A DNA stretch of 64,000 bases from Prinsepia uniflora (GCA_032719365.1 CM064873.1:39843742-39907741); one strand, 5' to 3'; positions 31,952-46,162 are shown, counted from the first letter of the stretch. The notes: generated by a model not told the origin, from the letters alone. Program-made: numbers and translations.

Positions 31952-33754
31952 CCATAAGTATGGAAAATCAGTGTAAAACCGGAAAACCTCGATTTACATG
32001 CAAGCACGTAAATCGCCTCGAAATACGTGAAACCATATAATTCACAAACATCCAAATCAACATTATCAAATCACATTCATTATCCTTTTGGAAATCCAAA
32101 ACCATTTCATTTAGACCAATAAAGACATACAGACGTGTATAGGCACCGTATAGGGCCGAAACCTCGAAATACGTGCTTATACGTAACCACACATCCAAAT
32201 GCACTCATGGCATCACAAACAAGTATTTAAAAAATATAATAAACATTTTTGCATGCACCAATTTAGAGAACAAGGTCCACTCACAAACCGTCCGAAGTCG
32301 CGCCTCGATACGCTTACCATAGGCTCTCCTGAGCCAATCGCTATCACCGGAACTCCCAAACCTGTCCAAATTTTAATAAAAGGTTACTGACTACTTAATT
32401 AACCTCCTATCAAAGCCCCATAAGTTTCCCGAACTTTTAACTATTTTTAAGCCGATCCTAAACCTTCTAATGCCCCGAAACATATCGAGACGGTGTCCGA
32501 TTGACGCGAAACCAGTCCCATAATCTTCGTTACATCGAATAGAAGATTTCATATGTTGAATACTTCCCCAAATTATGGCCCACGCGGCCTCACACACTCC
32601 AAGAAGTCCCAAGCACCCTCACGCGCTCCAGCTGGTTCAGATGCCCGGTTCACCTGGTTTGGCCGGTTCAACTGGACCGGCGTGACCGGTTCACAGCCCT
32701 AGACACCCCATTTTTCATCCTACTTCTTCCTTTTTAATTCCTTTCTTCCTATTTTCATGTTTTCTATCCATGCCAATCCTTAAACGCAACCGAAAACGTC
32801 TAAATCCTATGGTTTTATTTTGAACCAAACGGTTCAAGTTTTCCAAAACTGCACCCATGGCTTCACAGCCATCCTAGGCTTCCTAAAACCTTCCTAACAC
32901 AATCCTAATAACCCATTTAATTCATTGGAAGCAACCAAAATGACCCATAATGTAATATTGAATTTAAATGGAGGTTTGAGTCTTACCGAGAACCCTCTCG
33001 GGTTTCTCCTCTTCTCGCCGCCGTGGGCGGCGGTACAGGCTTCCAGTAGCCTCCTCTCATTCCTCAGTCTCTCACGGTCTCAACCTCAAGTTAGCTAAGT
33101 GAAGGGATGATGGTTTGGGTTGCTCAGGGGAGAGGAAATGGTGTGAGATCGGGTTGGTTTGAAAACAAAGAAGGAAATGATCGATGCATGTATGTGACGG
33201 AATGTCCAGTGGATGGGTGACACTTGTCAATCATCCATAGGGTAGGAACTAAATATCTGGGCCCCACTAAAGTCCAAAAATTAACTCGTTTCGTAATTCG
33301 TGTAATAGTGCACTTGCACTTCCGTGAACAGTAACTTCGCCGTCGAACGTCCAAATTCGACGTGCCGCATGTCTACGGATTTGTATTGTCCCGATCTACG
33401 TAATAGTCCTCGGCCCTCGGCCATCGGACATCCCTGTCTAAAAGTCAACTATTTGCCCCTTTTTACTAAAATTACCAAAATGCCCTTTAACTTCCGAATT
33501 TCATAACTTCCTCCTCCAACGTCGGAATTGAACGTGCCACCCGTCTATGAACTCTTGACGTCACGAACTACGTCATGGTCATCGGTCAAAGTCCATTTGA
33601 CCGCCCGAATGAAAAGTCAACGTTTTGCCCACGCTTAGGGGCAAAACGGTCATTTCGCATCGTTCGTCCGATTTCGCCTAACTAATCACCGATTAACCTC
33701 ACTAATCGTGATTAGTCACTAATCTAATCTAGGAATTTGGGACAGGTCGTTACA
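31952..33754 (-). repeat. Family-B LTR, part to the right of the nested insertion
   Basis: Continues the LTR that begins at 21448. Contains, on the minus strand, GTGAGTGGACC (donor 32284), exon-like 32285-32361, acceptor TTTGGACAG before 32361, TCGGTAAGA donor-like (about 32985), the palindrome around GACAAGTGTC (about 33215-33240) and the mutated inverted-repeat box at about 33555. The end GGGTCGTTACA is changed to AGGTCGTTACA. Confidence 0.9.
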
Positions 33755-36700
33755 ACTTTCCCTCCTTAATTAATTTTGTCCTCGAAATTCCAACCGACCT
33801 AAGTCTAACCGTTTTTCCCTCCTTAATTTAGTTTCGCTCTCGAAACTCCAACTATCCTGATTCCACATCCACCCCGTGGAAAGTAGAATCGACCTCAAAA
33901 CTCGTATACACTAGTACACCCAATAGCCAAAACAATACTTGTCTACAACCAGACATACCACAAACACTCACGTCATCCCGACTACATTCGACCACGTCGA
34001 ATGACAGTAATCGTACGTTCCGAATTGACACCACTTGTCAAATCTACCGAGTCGCTGACAAAACTTTCATTATATACCATCCCTATCCCAATTCCATTCA
34101 TTTAATATCCCTTTGATGTCGGTTCTTTTCTCAATCACTAACAATCCTAACGTCTGCCCCCACTGGGAGTCACCAAATCTCACAAACCGATCCACGCTGA
34201 CACCTTCGACAAACTGTCACCACTTGACAGTCGTCAGTCGAAAACTGACACTATACCACTTGTGTTTACACTAACCTCCAACTTACTCAACCTGAGTATA
34301 CACTAACCAACAATTCACCCGACTTGTGTGTAACTGGACCCATCCAGAAATACTATGACCCAATGCACAGTATCCAACGTCCAGTCCATGACCCCGACTA
34401 ATCCGATGGTATCAAAAGCAATCCGACTACCAACACCCTCACCATCATACCCCTAGTATAACCTATATACCATCACCAGGCACCACAAGTCTGCCCGGTA
34501 TCGTACCTCGAGCAACGCACAAGACTCCAACCCATCATCTATTTCCAAATCCGAATCCGAATCCGCAATTTCATAAGAAATCCCGAATTCAAGCCCAAAA
34601 ATCATATCCATAGCCATATCCAAATCCGAATCCGAAATCATTATTCCGTAAGCTAGTATTTGGAATAACCATTCTGAACCCAAATCCATAAAAGGAAATC
34701 CACTGTCAAGCTCCAGAATCAAATCCAGAATCGTCATCTAGAAATCTGATTCCAAAACCCGAAATTTCGTTCTCGTCTACCGAGGCTCACCATATCCGAA
34801 CCTATCGGATACCTGTTCAAACGATTACCTCATTACCATCGATTGACTTCCTAGGGAAGCCAATCCCCATATCAACACATCTATAAGGCTGACCATATCC
34901 GACCACGTCGGAAAACTACTCACCTGAGTAATATACCATACAGGATTCACTTCGAAAAGAAGTTCAGTCCCAACATCCTCAACTCAAACATCCAAGTAAG
35001 AGCGATAAACTCTCCACCTATCTAGATAATCAAAATCACGATCCAAATCCGTCACTACATCAACCCGACCATGAACGTCACGATCGAGATCGTCACAACG
35101 CCAAAAGTTCACAACCTCAAAATCTCGATCCACACAAACTCACTCAGCTAACAATCCACCTGAGATCCAATCATAGGGTCTTACACCCTCAACGAATCTG
35201 CATACCGTCAGATCGTTCGTCAACCAATTCCCACATCTAACCAGATCAGTCAACGACGAGACACGTCGAGACTGTGGGTTCTCACTGATTACCTCGTATC
35301 GAACCATGTCATTCCACCGAGGAAAAACCAAGGATGATTCCACACGATGACATCAAAACTCATCCTACGTGAATGCAAACAAAACTCGCTGCACTCACCA
35401 CGCTGCGTAAACCAATATCGTCTGCCACCAAACAGAAAATGAGAAATCTCAGTCACTAACTTTGATATACTCAATTCCTCCTGATGGCCCAAGATAATTC
35501 ACGGGTCCACCAACCAATACACGATTAGCGTACTGGTGGTAAACCATCAATATCATCTACCATCATCAATCATGGTAGAATCTGAGAAGTCACCCAAAAT
35601 GACTTCGAAATACTCATTACCAATACGGAATAACCCGCATTCCTCGTGTCACCTCAATCGTAACCTTTCACGATTCCGAAGCTCCAACTATGTCGGAACC
35701 AACACACTCGGACATCAACCACGTGTCCATAACCAAGAGAACTTGGTATACCATCTCGCCTAATCCGTTCACACTGTTTATGTAGATACACTCATTCCGA
35801 GTGGAATTCACGCAACTCAAGGTTAAACCTTGCATACTATTTAAGAATGTGCCTAAATGGCATCCAACACTCGTATCTCGTACCGCGAGTCTCAACTACT
35901 GCTGTATCTCAGCCAGTCCATCACTATCCGTGATCCACTCGCGAACCACAAATACCGAACATATGCCCAACTTGTCAAGTCACATCCCAATTCGTGACTC
36001 ACCGGCATCGCAATCATCGGCACCAGTACCAGCGCTAGTACCAGAACCAACGCACTATCATCAGTATCAGTATCAGCACACAGGGTGCAAATCTGACAAT
36101 CCTGGATCTCGGCTCATACCGAGCGATGACCCCGTACCTCTGCTCGAACAGGAGAAACTCTGCCTCCCTCGTACCCAACAACTCTGGGTACAGTCACCCT
36201 GACAACTCATACAAGAAAAGAAAACGTTCCCTGAACGTCCCCGATTCCCAACAACCAACTACAACCACTATCGGAAGTAACACCTGCCACACACTCGTGC
36301 AGACCTAACTACCAGACATCGCTATCGAGATTCGCATCCAACGGAATCAACCGCCCGTATTTAATTATTCTGTATCCCACTCAGGGATTCAATCGACAAG
36401 TACCAACCCTGGTAACTTGTCCAACCAATCTCTAACCTGTAGTAACTCGACTAAACCAAATGTCGTCTACCAGGTCACCCATGACCTTAGTTGTACCAAC
36501 AATCCATCACAACTATGGTAGCATGACAACCCGCTAGGTCTAACCGATAAGTACAACCTCGACTGCAAAGTGCAGTCCCAACACAAGCTGACATGACTAG
36601 ACCGACTAACGAAACCAAATCCGAATAGTCGTCCAAGTCAAACCACTCGTCAACTCACATTTCCGAACCATACACCCAAAGTAGGGTTTCACGATCACAC

Positions 36701-36870
36701 CTAGAGTTCCACTGAACCCAACTGCTAACTGCCAACAGCAGTACACTCCACAAATTGACCGACGACACGGTCTGGACATCGTAAAGACATCAATCCAACT
36801 AGGATTCCCCGAATCCGGCTGCTCACAGTAGTAAATCCATCTAACTCAACCAACTAATCGTCATTTTTCA
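33755..36870 (-). other. Non-coding interior of the family-B element
   Basis: Begins with polypurine tract TTAAGGAGGGAAAGT (minus strand) and runs parallel to the interior at 25697-28838. Shared landmarks are CCTCGAAATTCCAACCGA, CACCCCGTGGAAAG, the CAACTTGTC/GACA blocks, ACTTC-GAAAA-GAAGT at 34948 and the ACCAGCGCTAGTACCAG block at 36020. No coding frame longer than about 135 codons and no retroviral motif is seen. Confidence 0.75.
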
Positions 36871-36973
36871 CTGTCTATCCGAACGCATCCAACTAATCAC
36901 CGATTAACGCCACTAATCTGTCATTAACCCCTAATCTAATCCCTATTTCCGGGACGGGTCGTTACATGGAGGG

Positions 36974-37734
36974 TGTAATAATCCGTCCCATAATTCATGG
37001 CCCAAAAGTGAATTGTAATTTAGGAAAATTCTCGGAAGTTTCAAACCGTTACATGAACTTTGAACTTATGAGTTCGTAGACAAGTGACAGACAAAAAATG
37101 GTGATCGGATGTGTATGTTACGGGTCTCAATTCATAAGGGAATTTTCTCAATATGGAGAATAAGGGCATTTTTGTACTTTTGAATGAGTTGCTTTTGGTG
37201 AGTCAGTGAGCCAAGTTGGAGGTTTAACTGTGAGGTAACAAGTGTCACCTTAAAAGTGATGGATGTGGACTCCACTGTCTACATACTATGTATTCAATCT
37301 AGTTACTTATATAGAAAGTATGGTGGAAGGAAAAGGCTAGGAAGGAAAAAAAAAGAGAAAGAAAAGGAAAGGAATCACAATCTAGATGAGAAAGAAAAAT
37401 AAATGAGAAAACATGGGAGAAATAGAGAACACTACCAGAGTAAGGGTCGAACCCAATCTAAAGACCTTGGCCCATGCTACCCTCAAATCGAATTTCTATA
37501 CTAAGGTGCTAAAGCTTGAAACCAAAGTTATCAGCCCCTTCCCTGAACCTAGATAATCAAAACTAGCTACAAATTTGAAGGGTTGGATGGCTGTGATGCC
37601 TAGAACAAAAAATCTAATGTTGGCTGGAACTTCAAGATCGATACAAGAATTTTAAGGCAAGTTTTAATAGCTCTCAGATCATATTACTATTCTTGGGATT
37701 AATTAGAGTAGGGTAGACATTGTATGTAGTGACC
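36974..37734 (+). mobile_element. Diverged large-LTR 5' fragment
   Basis: Starts TGTAATAATCCGTCCC and keeps the U3-like landmarks of the family (GAGTTCGTAGACAAGTGACAG, GTTACGGGTCTC, and AGGGCATTTTTGTA). A purine run ATGGAGGG precedes it. The remainder (about 37240-37734) is unassigned. It is cut at 37735 by a second LTR-like start. Confidence 0.55.
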
Positions 37735-39345
37735 CAAACCTTCAACGAGCGTAAAATCAGAAAATTTGGTTTGAATGAACCATTATGTCTCTGAAAGTCA
37801 AAGGTTGACTTTTTTGGTCAAAATCAAAAGGTTGAATTTTTTGTCAAAGTCAAAGGGTTGACTTTTGAATTAAGATCAAAATGTTGACTTTTTTATCCGG
37901 ACCGTTTTTTACGATTTCAAAAACACTGTTAGGAAAGTCTCGGTCTCCCTAGTACGTCGACAAATGGGATGCTGGAAACGGAGTTCGGATGGCTTCGATT
38001 CGTGTTTAGATTACATATAGGAGTTTTTGTAATTTGCAAGAAAGGGTATTCTAGTAATTTTCCCTTGTTAGATTTTTTATTGTGGCCAAATAGGGGAAGG
38101 ACAAGTGTCCTTTCCCCTTAGGGATTTGTGTCACCGCCCTTGTGTCTGTGTTGAGTTATATTTGTGTTGTGGGGGTGTGTTTCATGGGTTAGGCCAAAGA
38201 ACAGAAAACAAAAAATAGAGAGGATGAAGGGAAATATTTCAGAGGGAGATGAGAAGAAAACTGAAAGAACGAAACAAAACAGAGAGTAAGAGAGAGGAAA
38301 GAAAATAGGAAAAGGAAAGGTGGAGGAGGCTTTCAATCCGAACTAAACTCGAGAAGAGTTTTGGGCGGGTTTGAGCTACATGATCATGTCCCTAGCTGGG
38401 GAACCCGATTATGAGCATGCCAGTGTTTTCCATTGAGTTTCCACAATCTCGACAACCTGCTACGTCAAGATTTGGATGTTGGAAACAGCCCAGACAATGG
38501 ATGGCATTAGTCGATCGGAAGTTTGGAGTGGGTAAGTAATGTTAATTCGACTATTTGGAGGTGTACGTGAATGGAATTTCTTTCTCTAAACGACTATGCA
38601 TGCATATTTACATGAATTAAATGTGTTTTTATGTGATTTTGATGATATTAAAATGATTGGTATATTTATCAGATTTTCGGTCATTTATGAATATATTATT
38701 ATTATTATTTTAATGCGTGTTTTACGAGGATTGATCAACTATGTTTTGAACGTCGTTTCGAACGTGATTTTGAGTTGACTTTGTATTATGACATGAAATA
38801 ATGTGTTTTGGAATATTTATGATTTTTAATATATTTTCTAGACAGTTTTTTTGGAAATAGTTTCAATGGCACATTTTACGGTGTTTGTGTTCAAGTTGTG
38901 TTTGGGGCTTAGGCCCGAGATTCTGCTTGTAGATTTGGATTGTGATATGCGTGATGTATAATGATGTGACTTGTAGTGGTGTGATGATCGTGTTGATTTT
39001 TTGAATGTGAGTCTCAGACGTCGAGCTTGGGGCTTTTGTTCCTGAGACTGTGTTGTCATTATTCGGACGTCGAGTCTGGGGCTCAGGTTCCCGAGTGAGT
39101 TTGTATATGATGGCCTACTAGTGGTGCCTTTATGATGTGATGATTGATTTTGTGGTTGCGTATGATATTCATGGTTATGGATTGATTGTATGTATTGATG
39201 TGATGTATTTATGTGTGCCTGCTGATTGGTTGGACTCGGACGTCGAGCTGGGCTCTAGTTCCCTAGCGAGTTTGTGGTGTACCTTCCAATGGATGATGAA
39301 TTTGTGCTTGAGATCACTACATTCTCTTACTTAAGGTACTTGGCT
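37735..39345 (+). mobile_element. Diverged large LTR, 3' truncated
   Basis: Starts TGTAGTGACCCAAACC. It has repeated GGTTGACTTTT words, GGACAAGTGTCCTTTCC (about 38098), donor-like GGGTAAGTAATG (38530), ATGCATGCATAT (38597) and, at 38990-39265, units with CGGACGTCGAGCTTGGGGCT...GTTCC(C/T). The unit resembles the array at 52020-52245 on the other strand. The 3' part with GTCCACTCAC is missing. I infer a worn relative of family J (51482-54295). Confidence 0.55.
38990..39265 (+). repeat. GACGTCGAGC...GGGCT...GTTCC minisatellite
   Basis: Three clear degenerate units, near 39010, 39065 and 39238, spaced unevenly. Each is CGGACGTCGAG followed by a G-rich GGGGCT and GTTCC. Same type as the minus-strand array at 52020-52245. 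Confidence 0.55.
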
Positions 39346-40572
39346 CACTCGACTCAACTCTAAGTTCATTGCTTTCTTTTTTTCTCTTTTTTTTTCTTTT
39401 CTAATCGCAATTTTGTTTTTCTTCTTTTTCTTTTCCTTTCTTTTCTTTTCTTTTGAATTTACTAATAAACTTGATACACCTTTTTCTTTTTTGTATATGA
39501 GCTCAGCTAAGATCATGCAATTACTTCCTCACTTTTCAAACAACCCAATGATCATTCAATTCAAGTGTACTTCAATCGCATGAGCATAAGTAGCACCAAC
39601 CATCAACACATTTCCTCCTTACCATGAATCTCATTTGATGGAACCTTGACACAAGCTTAGATTATAGGGTATAGCCATAATGAAGGCTTCAAAACATGGT
39701 TAGGTCATAATGTAGGTGAAGAAAAAACGACTAAGTGTTTGGATTCAAAGGGACTTAAGGAGCCTGCAATTGGAACGGGGAAAAGAAAGGCCTTTAGGAG
39801 CTAAAGCACACATAGCCTATATCACATCTCATAGACAAATGCACATTAAATCAAGAGCATCCAATAGATATGGTTCTTTAAACATCAATGCAATTAGAAT
39901 GAGGTCATGCAACTATGAACAAAATGATGAGTGCTTAAGAGTAGAAACAAATAGATCACTTAGAAATAAAGGCAATCAAGCTCAAATATCTCACAATGGT
40001 AGTCTGCACTAATTTTCTAAGTATGCTCAAACTCAATTGTTTTGGTTGCGTAATCACTTGATTATGGTATCGTGAAGTGCAAGTGTGAGTTCAATGGCAA
40101 TGACAATGATTTTTAGTAAATACAAGAAATTCTCACATTCTATCAATTCATATTAACTTGTTTAGACTTAAAAACTAGCGTAACACACAAAACAAAAACA
40201 GCAAGCAAATAAAAACAAAAAACAGCAAGCTAATCAAAACATAAAACTAGTTTGTGTACCCCAAAACACCCCTAAACCTGAAGGACACATTATCCTCAAT
40301 GTGTGAACAAAAAACACAGCAAGCACATGAAGGTTTTAAGGATGTTGATACACGAGTTTAGAGATGCAAACTAGGCTAGGCTCTCTAGGGTTGCTTGTTG
40401 TCCAAGGAAGCACTTGAAAACTCCCATGATAAACCACCTTTTAAAATCCTTGCTGCATTGAAGAAAAAATAATCAGACACATATGAAGGAATCCACTTTC
40501 GAGTTCTTAACTTATCAGAGAAAAGATAGAGAAAAGATTAAAAAATGAGCAAGAAATTTCTATCTCCAAATG
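39346..40572 (-). mobile_element. Probable Athila/Tat-type 3' remnant
   Basis: AT-rich, A- or T-run-rich sequence without a gene (a T/C-rich run at 39370-39450). On the minus strand, 40255-40310 reads like TTGAGGATAATGTGTCC followed by TTTAGGGGTG and TTTTGGGG. That is the GAGGACAATGT...AGTTTGGGGGTG signature commonly found upstream of the 3' LTR of Athila and Tat retrotransposons. No LTR or coding part is preserved. The open frame at 39716-40012 is not supported as a gene. Confidence 0.4.
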
Positions 40573-43500
40573 TGACAGGACCGCCCCCGAAAGGGGCATT
40601 GATAACCGTGCCCGGTCCTGCTCCCGTCTAGCAAGACGACTGAAATTCCCAAATTACCCTCGGTACTTGCCAAACCAGGGATAGCCACACGTACTTACTC
40701 ATGCCTCCGCCTCTCAACCAGCCTCGACCAACGCGCCATGACCTGGAGGGTCAATAAAAACCAAAAGGTGTGAGTGGACAAAATAACTCCGTTTATAAAA
40801 ACAGTTACGGAAAGACGTTTTTACCCTCTAAGTAAAAACAATGCATGCATACAAAAATCATTTCGCAAACCGTTACATTTCCAACATAAGAGATCCGTAT
40901 ATGAAAATCAAAAATATTTTCCATTTCTTGATCCTCGGGTCTTACCCCGCAAACGTAAACACAACGCCTCAGCCCAAAACCACAAATCAAACCAGATACT
41001 CAACATGATTCAAACCAACAATCACATAAACCGGGCCACAGCCCCACACACCCGAAACATCAAAACCACAATAAATCACAAATCAAACATTTTGCTGGTT
41101 ATCAAGTGCGCCGGAGTCTTTAAACTCAAAACCATGCGCATAATCAGGCCTTCCCGGGATTTCAACGAGTCTTTAAAATCAAACATAATCAATAGGCCTC
41201 GGGGGTATCACAATAACCGATTCTTTAAACTCACGAGTCTTTAAACTCCTTAAGGTCCCTCCCCCGTCATCAATTAACCGAGTATTTAAACTCAAAACGT
41301 GCTCCAGCAATAGCACCGGGTCTTTAAACCCAAAACAGTTTTCAACGGGTCTTTAAACCACAAAACATTTAACAATCACAACAACGCGGGATCCATCCCG
41401 AAATCACAATTTTCACAACAGGACTTATGGTCCGAATTTCCACATTCAAATCCCCAAATCTTACTTCACAAATCATATTCAAATCATCATTACACACGGG
41501 GCATGTACAATCATACCAAATCACTTTATTAAATCCTTTTTCATTCCCGAATTCGAATTCGCAATAATGATTCCGTAAGCTGGCATCCGGAAACATCATC
41601 CCGAACCCAAACCAAGAATCCACTTTAAATTTCCGAAAACTGAAATCTCGTTAATCAAAGTTACTTTTATGCCCCGAGCATCGAGCCTGAAATCGCCTTT
41701 TTCAAAATCCATTTTAATTCCTTGAAATCACTTCATTTCTCAAATCTCATTATCAAAACATCAAAACCAAAATCTTAAACACCAAAATCACGGTCCAGTC
41801 AAACATACTCAAAATCCCGTAACACGTGCAAATCCGTAGAAATCTCGAAAACCATGTCAACACCGTGAGTCACACTCACAATCATAAACAACATTCATAA
41901 AACATTATACGCACAAATTATGCAAATTCTTTCGTTAAACCATCATCAAGCATAAGAGTGACCATAGTCTCGAAATATGTGTAATTTCGTATGCATATCA
42001 AAATACGTATAAATACGGGAATCGAAATCAATCACAACTTATAATCATAATCATAAAAATCATGGAAATATTTATGCAGGCATTAAATTTTGAAAGCAAC
42101 GTCCACTGACACACAGTTCTTAAGGCTCGGTTTTGCGCCGCACGCATTCCCGTAATTTCCGGCATTTTCTAGACAACTCGAATCCTATTCGAAAACATAT
42201 TCCAGGATCATTAAGGTCTCAAATAACAACATACCAATTCCCCATAATTTTCCGAGAATTATTCGTTAATTAAAAACGTAACCTAAACCTTCGGACCCTC
42301 GGAATACAACATTGAAACGGTGTCCGACAAATTCGAAACCAACGCTAAAATGTTCGTTATAACGTATAGGATAAAAGTCGTGTTGACCGCACCTCGGGAT
42401 TCGTGCCCACGCGCCGTCATGCGCCACCGTTAGTGGCTGCGCGTGACAGCCACGCGCCAGCTACAGTAACGGTGAACAGTTCGTCTTCTTCGCCCCTTTC
42501 CTCTGCAAACGGGTCTTGCAACCCGCGTGACAACCCGGTTCAATTCCTATCAATTCAGCCTCGATTACTTCGATTGAACATTTATTTATCTTCGATTCAA
42601 GTCTAATTACAGGACTGAAATGTAAAGTCCAACAACACTTACCTCAAACCATCAATTCGAGTCTGGTTTTCCCGAAGAACAGTCGACCCTGTTCAGTCGA
42701 CAGTGACCCATGATTTCCGATGTTATTCTTCAATTAATCACACCAGGAGCTTCGTACAGTCCCTAGGAACATATCTTTGATCTTAATTGCATCCTCAAAC
42801 CCCTCAACTTCCACGACTCAAACTTCAAATTTTTCTGAACCTGTCGTGTCCGTCCTTGGCTTCCCAGAGCATCACGCTTCGATCCCACGATTTGGATCGA
42901 CCAAGTGAGGTTCCAGAAGAGTTTTTCCAGCCTCAAATCGGCTTGGGCTGGCCTAAAACCGAAATTTGAATTTGAATTTATCAAAAACCAGTTTCGGGTT
43001 TTTTGAACATTACCTCACCAATTTCCTCTCATTTCCTCAGCTCTCAGTCACACCAAATGAATCTCTCTCACTCCCATCACTCTCAGTTAACCGAATTGTG
43101 ACCCACCACCCGTGGGAATCTCACTGAGTCTCTGTTTCCCGCAAAACAGACCCAGACCAAATTTTAAAATCCTTCCCATGCTGTGTTTCTGCCCCAAACC
43201 AAGCTTCAATGCCTCCAAATCCAAGCACACTACAACATATTTTATTAAGGTTCCCCACCATCACACAATCTCACACTGAGCACAAGCCTCCACTGTCTTT
43301 GTTTTTCACTTCCCACCACACCAAGCAATTTAAAACTCACCCGTGCACTCTCCCTTCATAGCACACACAACACTCTTACTTAATTAAGTTCCCACTATCT
43401 CAACTGACCCCAAGGCACTCACGATTAACAATTCATTTCACTCAGCCCAACCATTTTTCTTCATAAACAAAGCCATACCCGTGCAAGGTCTCCACTCCCA

Positions 43501-44235
43501 ATTGAATAAACAAATCCCTCACACAAAGCCCATGCATTATGTTCCATAAACAAATTCATGCCCATGTTCTTTGCTCCCCACAAGGAACTCAAAACACAAT
43601 GATGTCCACTAACTCAAAACCATTAAACAATTCCCTTTTTCAATTCAAAATTATCCACTAGTTTCAAATTCCAATCCCATGTACACTTGCCTCCCATTTG
43701 TTTAGAACAATTCCACAACCCACTCACGGCTGTTACAAATTGCAGCAACTAAATTACCATTTTGCCCTTGCTTGACAGATTACCAAAATGTCCCTCATGC
43801 ATCTAGACCCCTAACTTAGTCATCCGAACTCCGATTGATGCGTGCCGCCTGTCTACGGACTCAGGGTATCGAGACCATCCTAATGGTCCTTGGTCCTCGG
43901 CCATCGGACCTCCCGGTCAAAAAGTCAACATTTCCCCCCATTTCGTCCAATTTACGTAAATGCCCTCGGGCTTCCGAACGTCATAACTTTCACCCCGAAC
44001 GTCGGAATCGAACGTGCCACCTGTCTACGAACTCGTGACGTCCCGAACTACGTCACGGTCATCGGTCAACGTCCATTTGACCGCCCGAATTAAAAGTCAA
44101 CGTTTTACCCACAACCAGGGGCAAAACGGTCATTTTGCCACGTTCGTCCGATTTCACCCGACTAATCAACGATTAACCCCCATTAATCATGATTAGTTAC
44201 TAATCCAATCTCGAATTCTGGGACGGGTCGTTACA
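40573..44235 (-). mobile_element. Large LTR, family G (3.66 kb)
   Basis: On the plus strand TGACAGGACCG...GGGTCGTTACA, 3663 bases. It is the 3' LTR of a minus-strand element, because a polypurine tract (TTAAGGGGGGAAGAT) follows at 44236. Minus-strand landmarks are GC hairpin GCGCGTG/CACGCGC (about 42437-42455), donor-like GAGGTAAGTG (about 42640), mutated donor GTCAGTGGAC (about 42103), GAGTTTAAAGACTC minisatellite (41100-41360), GTCCACTCAC (about 40769) and acceptor ACCCTCCAG (about 40751). The solo LTR at 46163-49720 is the same family. Confidence 0.85.
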
Positions 44236-46149
44236 ATCTTCCCCCCTTAAAGAATTTCGACCTCAAAATTCCAACCGATCAAATTCCAACTGTTCCTCCC
44301 TCCTAAAACCAGTTTCGTTCTCCAAATTTCCAATTATCCTCATTCCACATCCACCACGTGGAAAACATTTCGGCCTTATATTTGTGTTCACTCGTATTCC
44401 AACTAAACACATATGTACTCAGATATCCCATTACCGTCTCATGTCATATCGACCACACTCGACCACCTCGAGTGAAAATGATTACTTGACGTCTGCTCCC
44501 ACTGGGAGTCACCAAATCCGACTCGTCAGTCCCCGCTGACGCTGCCTGGCAAACCGTCACCACTAAGCTTTACCACCCTAGTAAAGCGACAATCAACAGC
44601 CAATTGGTGTCACTCAAAGTAGCGTAAGACCAATAACACGATCTCATCTCGCAGGGCAAGCCCAACCCTGCGGCATATATCAAGCTCAAGTCCAGTTCAC
44701 CACAAATTCCAAGTGTGTCAGAACTAAGCCGAATGTCGACACGTATAACCAAACCATTGGTACCTCCCACGTACCGTCACTAAATACCACTCGGCCTGTC
44801 CGGTACCAATCCTCGTACACCATACAGGGTACGTACATCCATCTCCAACAAGTCCACTACAAGGTTCACAGTCAATCACAACCTGACACTGGGGTTTCTT
44901 GTCCAATCTCATACTAGACAAATCGATCAATCCCACTCATCATCCATGCTAGATCCCATGGTCACCCGACCAGTAACACAACATCAACTCCCAAACACGT
45001 CATCCAAGCACCCTCACCAAGGCGTATACAGTCATGCCGAATGGGCATCTAATCTCATTCACAACTACCGAGGAGTACCAACCCCGAATCTATCAGATAC
45101 CGCTCAACGGTAACCACATCAGGAAGCGAATCCAATCACACATATCAAGACTGACCAATTAGACCCTGTTGGATATCCACTCATCCCCAGGTCAAACCTC
45201 GAGTCTAAACATAAACATTCCCACTAGCTCAAGTGCGGATTAACTTCGAAAAGAGGTTCAATCCAACCATTCCCATATCTAAACATTATGACAGAGCTAT
45301 AAGCTCTTCACCTAGTCTGATCAAAGCGGTCAACAAATTCGTTACCACGTCACCCGACTGGTAACACCACTATCCTAGATCGTCACCACGTCCAAGGTCC
45401 ACAAGCTCATAATCCAGATCCATCCAGGATCCACACATACCCCACACATGCCCACAGCTAGCAATCCACCTGGGACCCGATCTTAGGGTCTTACACCCTC
45501 TAGAATTCTTGTTAACCACACAACACTCCTCAACTATTTTCTCCTCCAATCATTTGCTCAACAACGTAATACATCCACTCTGTGGATCCCCTCCATCTAC
45601 CTCATCTCGATCCCTGCCACTCCACCTAGGAGAGACCAAGGATGATCCAATACGATGTCAGCAACATCCATCCTATGTGAATGCAAACACAACTCTGTGC
45701 ACCCACCATACCAAATATCCAACAGCGTCTGCCACCAAGCAGAAAATGGGAATCCCATCTACCCAACTTCGAGAAAAAAAAATAAAAAAAATAAAAAAAA
45801 AATGCAACTCCTCCTGAGGACCCCAAAACACACATGGGTCCACCAACCCATACACGCTTGACGTACTGGTATCCACGATCAACGTATGCCAGGGCAGAAG
45901 ATAAGAAGTCAACCCCAATGACTTCAGAATACTAATCACCAAGGATCTCCGCATCCTTTCCTATTGAGTAATTTCCTTGAACTTCCTGGGAATATAAGGA
46001 ACGCATGGTCACACCAATCTCGGGGTTGACAGCAACTCCCCAAATCCTCCAACTCTCATGACACAGGGAAGGTCGTCCCAAGATTCCTCATGTCTCAAAC
46101 ATACTGTTTATCCACTAATCTCTTATCACCTCATCACTGTTGGGACTTA
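44236..46149 (-). other. Non-coding interior of the family-G element, 5' part lost
   Basis: 1914 bases from the polypurine tract inward, aligning in order with the interior at 25697-27675 (CCAACCGATC, CCACGTGGAAA, ACTTC-GAAAA-GAGGT at 45244, CACTGTTGGGACTTAT). It is broken off at 46149 by the Tekay 3' LTR. There is no coding motif; a run of A with ATAAAAAAA at 45774-45801 is a simple repeat. The primer-site side and 5' LTR are absent from the window. Confidence 0.75.
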
Positions 46150-46157
46150 TGACAGGA

Positions 46158-46162
46158 CCCGC
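46158..46162 (+). repeat. Target site duplication CCCGC, left
   Basis: CCCGC belongs to the Tekay LTR start TGACAGGACCCGC and is repeated at 49721-49725 after the solo LTR. Joining the two sides restores the LTR terminus seen intact at 59778. Confidence 0.95.

Larger units (their letters stand above)
21448..36966 (-). mobile_element. Non-coding large-LTR element (family B, LARD-like), nested and 5'-truncated
   Basis: Read on the minus strand. The 3' LTR is 21448-22588 plus 31952-33754 (2944 bases; family B, interrupted by the younger element). The polypurine tract follows at 33755-33768, then a non-coding interior (33755 to about 36870) and only about 95 bases of 5' LTR ending GGGTCGTTACA at 36966. 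The primer site and the rest of the 5' LTR are deleted. No protease, RT or integrase motif is found in the interior. Left flank GATAC and right flank TGGAG do not match, consistent with rearrangement. Confidence 0.8.

Noticed and set aside
14333..36966. One large element with LTRs 14333-17262 and 21448-33754
   Set aside because: The two family-B LTRs are in opposite orientation, so they cannot be the ends of one retrotransposon.
40774..41244. 156-codon open frame
   Set aside because: Lies in the LTR, across the TTTAAAGACTC array, with no motif; not kept in the sister LTR at 46364 onwards.
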